Shown here: positions 44,531 to 48,021 of the stretch, one piece after another
How positions within the stretch are numbered: position 1 is the stretch's first letter
Layout of the letters: each line of letters begins with the position of its first letter
Assembly: GCA_025201705.1 (NCBI GenBank)
Contig: MU616648.1
Span: 1 to 48,021, forward strand
DNA: 48,021 nucleotides
Source: Dissophora ornata
Taxonomy: Eukaryota; Mortierellomycota; Mortierellomycetes; Mortierellales; Mortierellaceae
Reading direction: 5' to 3'
Made by a program: the position numbers and the translations under genes
Notes under the pieces: generated by a model
What the model was told of the DNA's origin: nothing
The model's input: only the letters and a program-made list of their open reading frames with translations
The model's database searches: none

Positions 44531-46676
44531 ATGCGCATCGGATTTTCAACTGCGATTCTTTCGCTAGCTGTTGCCAGCTCTGTGTATGCTGCCCCAACCC
44601 CTATCCACCTGGCCAAGCGTAACATCTTGACTGACAAGTTGAAGTCTCTGTTGACAGAGGCTGCGACGTCACTCGAGTGTGATGCCTGTGTTGCAGCGCT
44701 TGTCGGTGTCAAGGATGTTGCCTGGCTCAACCAGACCTGGGCACTTGATGCTATTAATGACGTCTGCCCTTCTCTGACTTCGGAGTCCACGGATGTGGTA
44801 TGAATGTCGTGCTTTGCATCTTTTATGGTCCATGCACGAAACGCATATCCAATGTGTCTTTTCAATCTCCACTCACATATCCCATATTCTCTCTATGTGT
44901 AGTGCTCCGGCTTGGTCTTCTCTCAAGGCCCTGTGTTGCTGAGCTCGCTCCTGTCTGCGGATTTGACGGGCGGTGATGGCAAGCTGATTTGCTTCCAGCT
45001 CGGCGGTGTTTGCCCCGCCCCTGCGATTTCTTCTGGTACCCTGACCTTCCCCAAGGCCCGACCAGCCAACCCCGTTGCCCCTACTCCCAGCGGTGTCCAG
45101 GTCGATGTCGTCCACCTGTCTGAGTAAGTTTGACAGACTTTTTTTTCTGTTTCCCTTGCCAAACGCGTCGCTCAGAAATGAAACCTTAATAACACGGTTC
45201 CTCCGATTTAGCTGGCACGTCGATACCTTGTACAACACTGGTTCTGAGGCGGCCACCTGCGGCAAGCCGATGTGCTGCCGCGCCTACGCTAATGCGAACT
45301 CGACGATCACCCGCGCTGCAGCCTCCTGGGGTGACTACAACTGCGATTCCCCCGTCAAGTTGGGACAGAACCTGTTGGGCTACATCCCCTCCGTCGCGGC
45401 GCCCAGCTTTGCGATCATGACGGGTGATATTCCTCCCCATGATGTTTGGTTGGAGAGCCAGACCACGGTGGTGCCGGAAGAAGCGGATGCTTTTACCATC
45501 CTGGCGTCGTTGGGTACCAACATTTACCCCACTGTTGGAAACCACGAGGGAGGACCTCCCAAGTATGCTCAATTTTTTTTTGTTGACGCGAACAGGATTT
45601 TCTATTTGCTCTTCTGACGCACATTCTTAACCCACAATTTTTTTTATAAATTTTGCAGCCTGTTCCCGACCGTCGCGTCCGGCGGCGATATCTCCTGGTT
45701 GTACTCCGGCCTCGCCGACGACTGGTCAAAGTGGCTCCCTGCAGCTGCCGTTACCTCTGTCAAGAACTACGGCGCCTACACCGTCAGCCCCCAGACTGGT
45801 TTCCGCATTATCTCCCTCAACACCAACTTCTGCTACACCATGAACCTTTACCTTTACGGCCACACCACCGACTATGACCCCAACGGCGAAATCAACTGGT
45901 TGATTACGCAGCTCCAAGCCTCCGAGGACGCCGGCGAGCGCGTCTGGATTATTGGTCACGTCGGACCCTCGCAAACCGACTGTATTCAAAACTGGTCTGC
46001 TCTTTACTACCAGGTCGTCCAGCGCTACTCTCCTCATGTGATTGCGGAGCAGTTCTTTGGACACACTCATCGTGACGAGTTCGCGCTTTACTATGGTCCT
46101 GGCTCTAAGAGCAGCGAGAATGCTCTTGCTACCGCCTGGATCGGCCCCTCTGTCACTCCCTTCACCGACCTCAACCCCGGCTTCCGTGTCTACAAGGTGG
46201 ATACCAAGAGCTGGAACATCTTTGATTCGCAAACCTATGTCGCCGATCTCAGTCAGGCTGCCTCTTGGGACGCTTCCGGTTCCTCCCCTAACTGGCACCT
46301 GGAGTACTCTGCCCGTGAGGCCTACGGTGCCTATGTCCCCATTGCCACTGATGCTCCGTTGTCTGCTGCATGGTGGCACAATGTGACCACGGCATTCCAG
46401 ACGACCGATGCGGCCTTCCAGGAATACTGGACTTACCGCGGCAAGTCTGCGGGACTCCAAGGCAGCTGCGCCTCGGGAAGCGCCTGCAAGACTGAGATCA
46501 TTTGCGACCTGCGTGCCGGCCAGAGCTCTGACTCGTGCACAAAGATCTCGTTCTCGATGAAGAAGCGCAGTGATGATGAGAAGCTCGCCACTGAGGCCAA
46601 GGATGTTTCGTTGAGCACCTTATTCAAACGTGCCACCGAGCCTTGGAACAAGAACCTCTGCGGATCCGTCTATTAG
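44531..46676 (+). CDS. Secreted acid-sphingomyelinase-like phosphodiesterase, paralogue 2
   Basis: Exons 44531-44797, 44903-45123, 45212-45562 and 45659-46676 encode 618 residues. All three introns sit at the same positions and phases as in paralogue 1. Exons 1 and 2 are identical in length (267 and 221 bases), so the pair is a tandem duplication. It has a signal peptide, a Kex2-type KR (APTPIHLAKRN), a saposin-B domain (ECDACVAALVG), and the metal motifs D-W-H, TGDIPPHDVW, GNHE, GHVGPS and GHTHRDEF. The splice-joined NLFPTVASGGD at exon 4 fits the ASM family slightly better than paralogue 1's SLFPTP. The third base of codons here is noticeably more C-rich than in paralogue 1, which hints at stronger expression. 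The tail ends LFKRATEPWNKNLCGSVY. AATAAA follows at 46699. Confidence 0.93.
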
Positions 46677-46698
46677 TACGCCGAAGTGCGTCTTTAAA

Positions 46699-46704
46699 AA
46701 TAAA
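46699..46704 (+). terminator. Poly(A) signal AATAAA of sphingomyelinase-like gene 2
   Basis: A hexamer 23 bases after the stop codon, just before the 3' end of the convergent Sel1 pseudogene. Confidence 0.5.
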
Positions 46705-46746
46705 TAGTGTATTGAGTTTTTATCTTCTTGGTTGGTTTGCGGAACT

Positions 46747-48021
46747 TTATAACTGTTTCAAGGTATCCAGGGCGCGCGGACACTCAGTGTCGCCGTCCTT
46801 TGCTGCTTTTGTCCACCACTCAGCAGCTTTGTAGGAATCCTGTGAAAGGCCATCGCCATTCTTGCACATGAGACCTAGATTGAACTGGGCACCGGCGTGT
46901 CCTTAGTCGGCGGCCTTCAGATACCACTCCATGGCCTTGAAATAGTCCCGTGGAACACCCTTGCCATTGGAGTACATGTCACCTAGGTTGTACTGGGTCT
47001 TGCCGTGGCCTTGGATGTCATACATCAAACCTAGGCCGAACTGGGCACTCGCCTCTCCTTGGTTGGCGGCCTTCAGATACCACTCCACGGCCTTGGAGTA
47101 GTCCTGTGGAACACCCTAGCCATTGGAGTAAATTAAACCCAGGCTGCACTGAGCGTTGGAAAATCCTTGGTTGGCAGCCTTCAGATACCATTCAATGGCC
47201 GTGGAATAGTCCTGCGGAACGCCCTTGCCATTGTCGTACATGATACCTAGGTTGAACTGAGCAGCACGACTTCCTTGGTTGGCGGCCTTCATATACCACT
47301 CCATGGCCTTAGGATGGTCCTGTGGAACACCCTCGCCATTCTTGTACATGAAACCCAGGTAAACTTGAGCGTTGGCGTCTCCGTGGTTGGCGGCCTTCAG
47401 ACACAATTCCATGGCCTTGGAATAGTCTTGTGTGACACCATAGCCATTGTAGTACATGAGACCTAGGTGGAACTGGGCATCGACGTCTCCTTGGTTGGCA
47501 GCCTTCAGATACCACTCCATGGCCCTGGAAAAGTCCTTCTGGACACCGTGTCCATTGTACTACATGGCACCTAAGTTGAACCGGGCATCCACGGCACCTT
47601 GGTTGGCGGCTTTCAGATACCACTCTATGGCCTTGGAATAATTCTGCGAAACACCCTCGCCATTGAAGTACATGATACCTAAGTTAAGCTGGGCATCGGA
47701 CTGTCCCTGCTCGGCAGCCTTCAGATACTTCTCTAAGATCTCGGAATAGTCCTGCGGAACTCTCCTGTCATGACCATTCATGACATCTTGACGTTTTTTA
47801 GCACTTGAGAGTCCCTGGTTTCCAGCATTCAGATGCGACTCCTTAAAGATATAGACGACGCTGTTCCGGAGGTATCATTGCCAATGACGGAAGCTTGGTG
47901 AATAGTCCCAATCTTTTTGACCAAGGAACTTTCACCACTCTTATCGGCGATAATACGTTTGTGGTTGTAGAAACTGTCGCCGCTGTTGAAATCATCAGGA
48001 ATATATTGTGGGGCTCGTACT
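46747..48021 (-). pseudogene. Sel1-repeat gene, degraded and cut by the window edge
   Basis: Minus-strand frames give about ten Sel1 units, but with three in-frame nonsense codons at conserved positions: TAG at 47560-47562 where the repeat has Tyr, TAG at 47116-47118 where it has Lys, and TAA at 46903-46905 where it has Gln. One unit is partly deleted near 47010-47030 (GLMYDIQGHGKTQYNLGDMY). A one-base frame break near 47865 separates the N-terminal part from the repeats. The N-terminal piece (IPDDFNSGDSFYNHKR, then IIADKSGESSLVKK) resembles the lead-in of the Sel1 gene at 6773-9355, so both derive from one family. The frame ends GDTECPRALDTLKQL at a TAA (46747). Upstream sequence lies outside the window. 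Confidence 0.88.

Overview
The window is about 48 kb of fungal nuclear DNA, most likely from an early-diverging soil fungus of the Mortierellaceae type. The genes are eukaryotic and intron-rich. Their GT-AG introns are about 80 to 140 bases long, often carry long T runs, and show CTAAC-like branch sites. Two accessory families that are expanded in Mortierella-like fungi are present: long tandem Sel1-repeat proteins and a decayed Crinkler (CRN) type gene. The lineage call is inference from these traits. All gene structures below were built by hand from reading frames, splice signals and family knowledge.

The window alternates between a housekeeping part and an accessory part. At the left, a fatty acid 2-hydroxylase gene (141-1539, +) converges on a TTLL12-type tubulin-tyrosine-ligase-like gene (1756-4223, -) across a (TG)n microsatellite. 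Next is an accessory block of about 10 kb (4.6-14.3 kb). It holds a broken CRN-type NTPase gene, a 23-unit Sel1 gene (-), a gene-poor stretch, and a decayed second Sel1 locus. The 3' flank of that second locus is a diverged copy of the first one's flank, so the block contains an old segmental duplication.

From 14.9 to 38 kb lies a dense, well-conserved housekeeping block. It contains an AcpS-type phosphopantetheinyl transferase, the ribosome-biogenesis helicase DHX37/Ecm16, an endosulfine (Igo1) homologue, a Mpv17/PMP22-type membrane protein, and the ribosome quality control factor NEMF/Rqc2. These are followed by a ketopantoate reductase, a mitochondrial 3-hydroxyisobutyrate dehydrogenase, a SCAMP and a WSC-domain cell-wall sensor. 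Neighbours are mostly in convergent or divergent pairs with long CT-rich upstream regions.

The last 10 kb hold two tandem, same-strand paralogues of a secreted acid-sphingomyelinase-like phosphodiesterase with identical intron placement. They are separated by about 2.8 kb without a recognisable gene. At the right edge is a third Sel1 locus, a clear pseudogene that runs out of the window.

Functional themes are sphingolipids (the 2-hydroxylase, two sphingomyelinase-like enzymes), translation (helicase, Rqc2), mitochondrial and CoA-linked metabolism (ketopantoate reductase, AcpS, HIBADH), and surface or vesicle proteins (WSC, SCAMP). I see no tRNA or rRNA gene, no CRISPR array, and no intact transposon. 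The most unusual observations are a likely 2-nucleotide exon in the HIBADH gene, a UBA-like insertion in the TTLL12 homologue, and the birth-and-death pattern of the Sel1/CRN loci.
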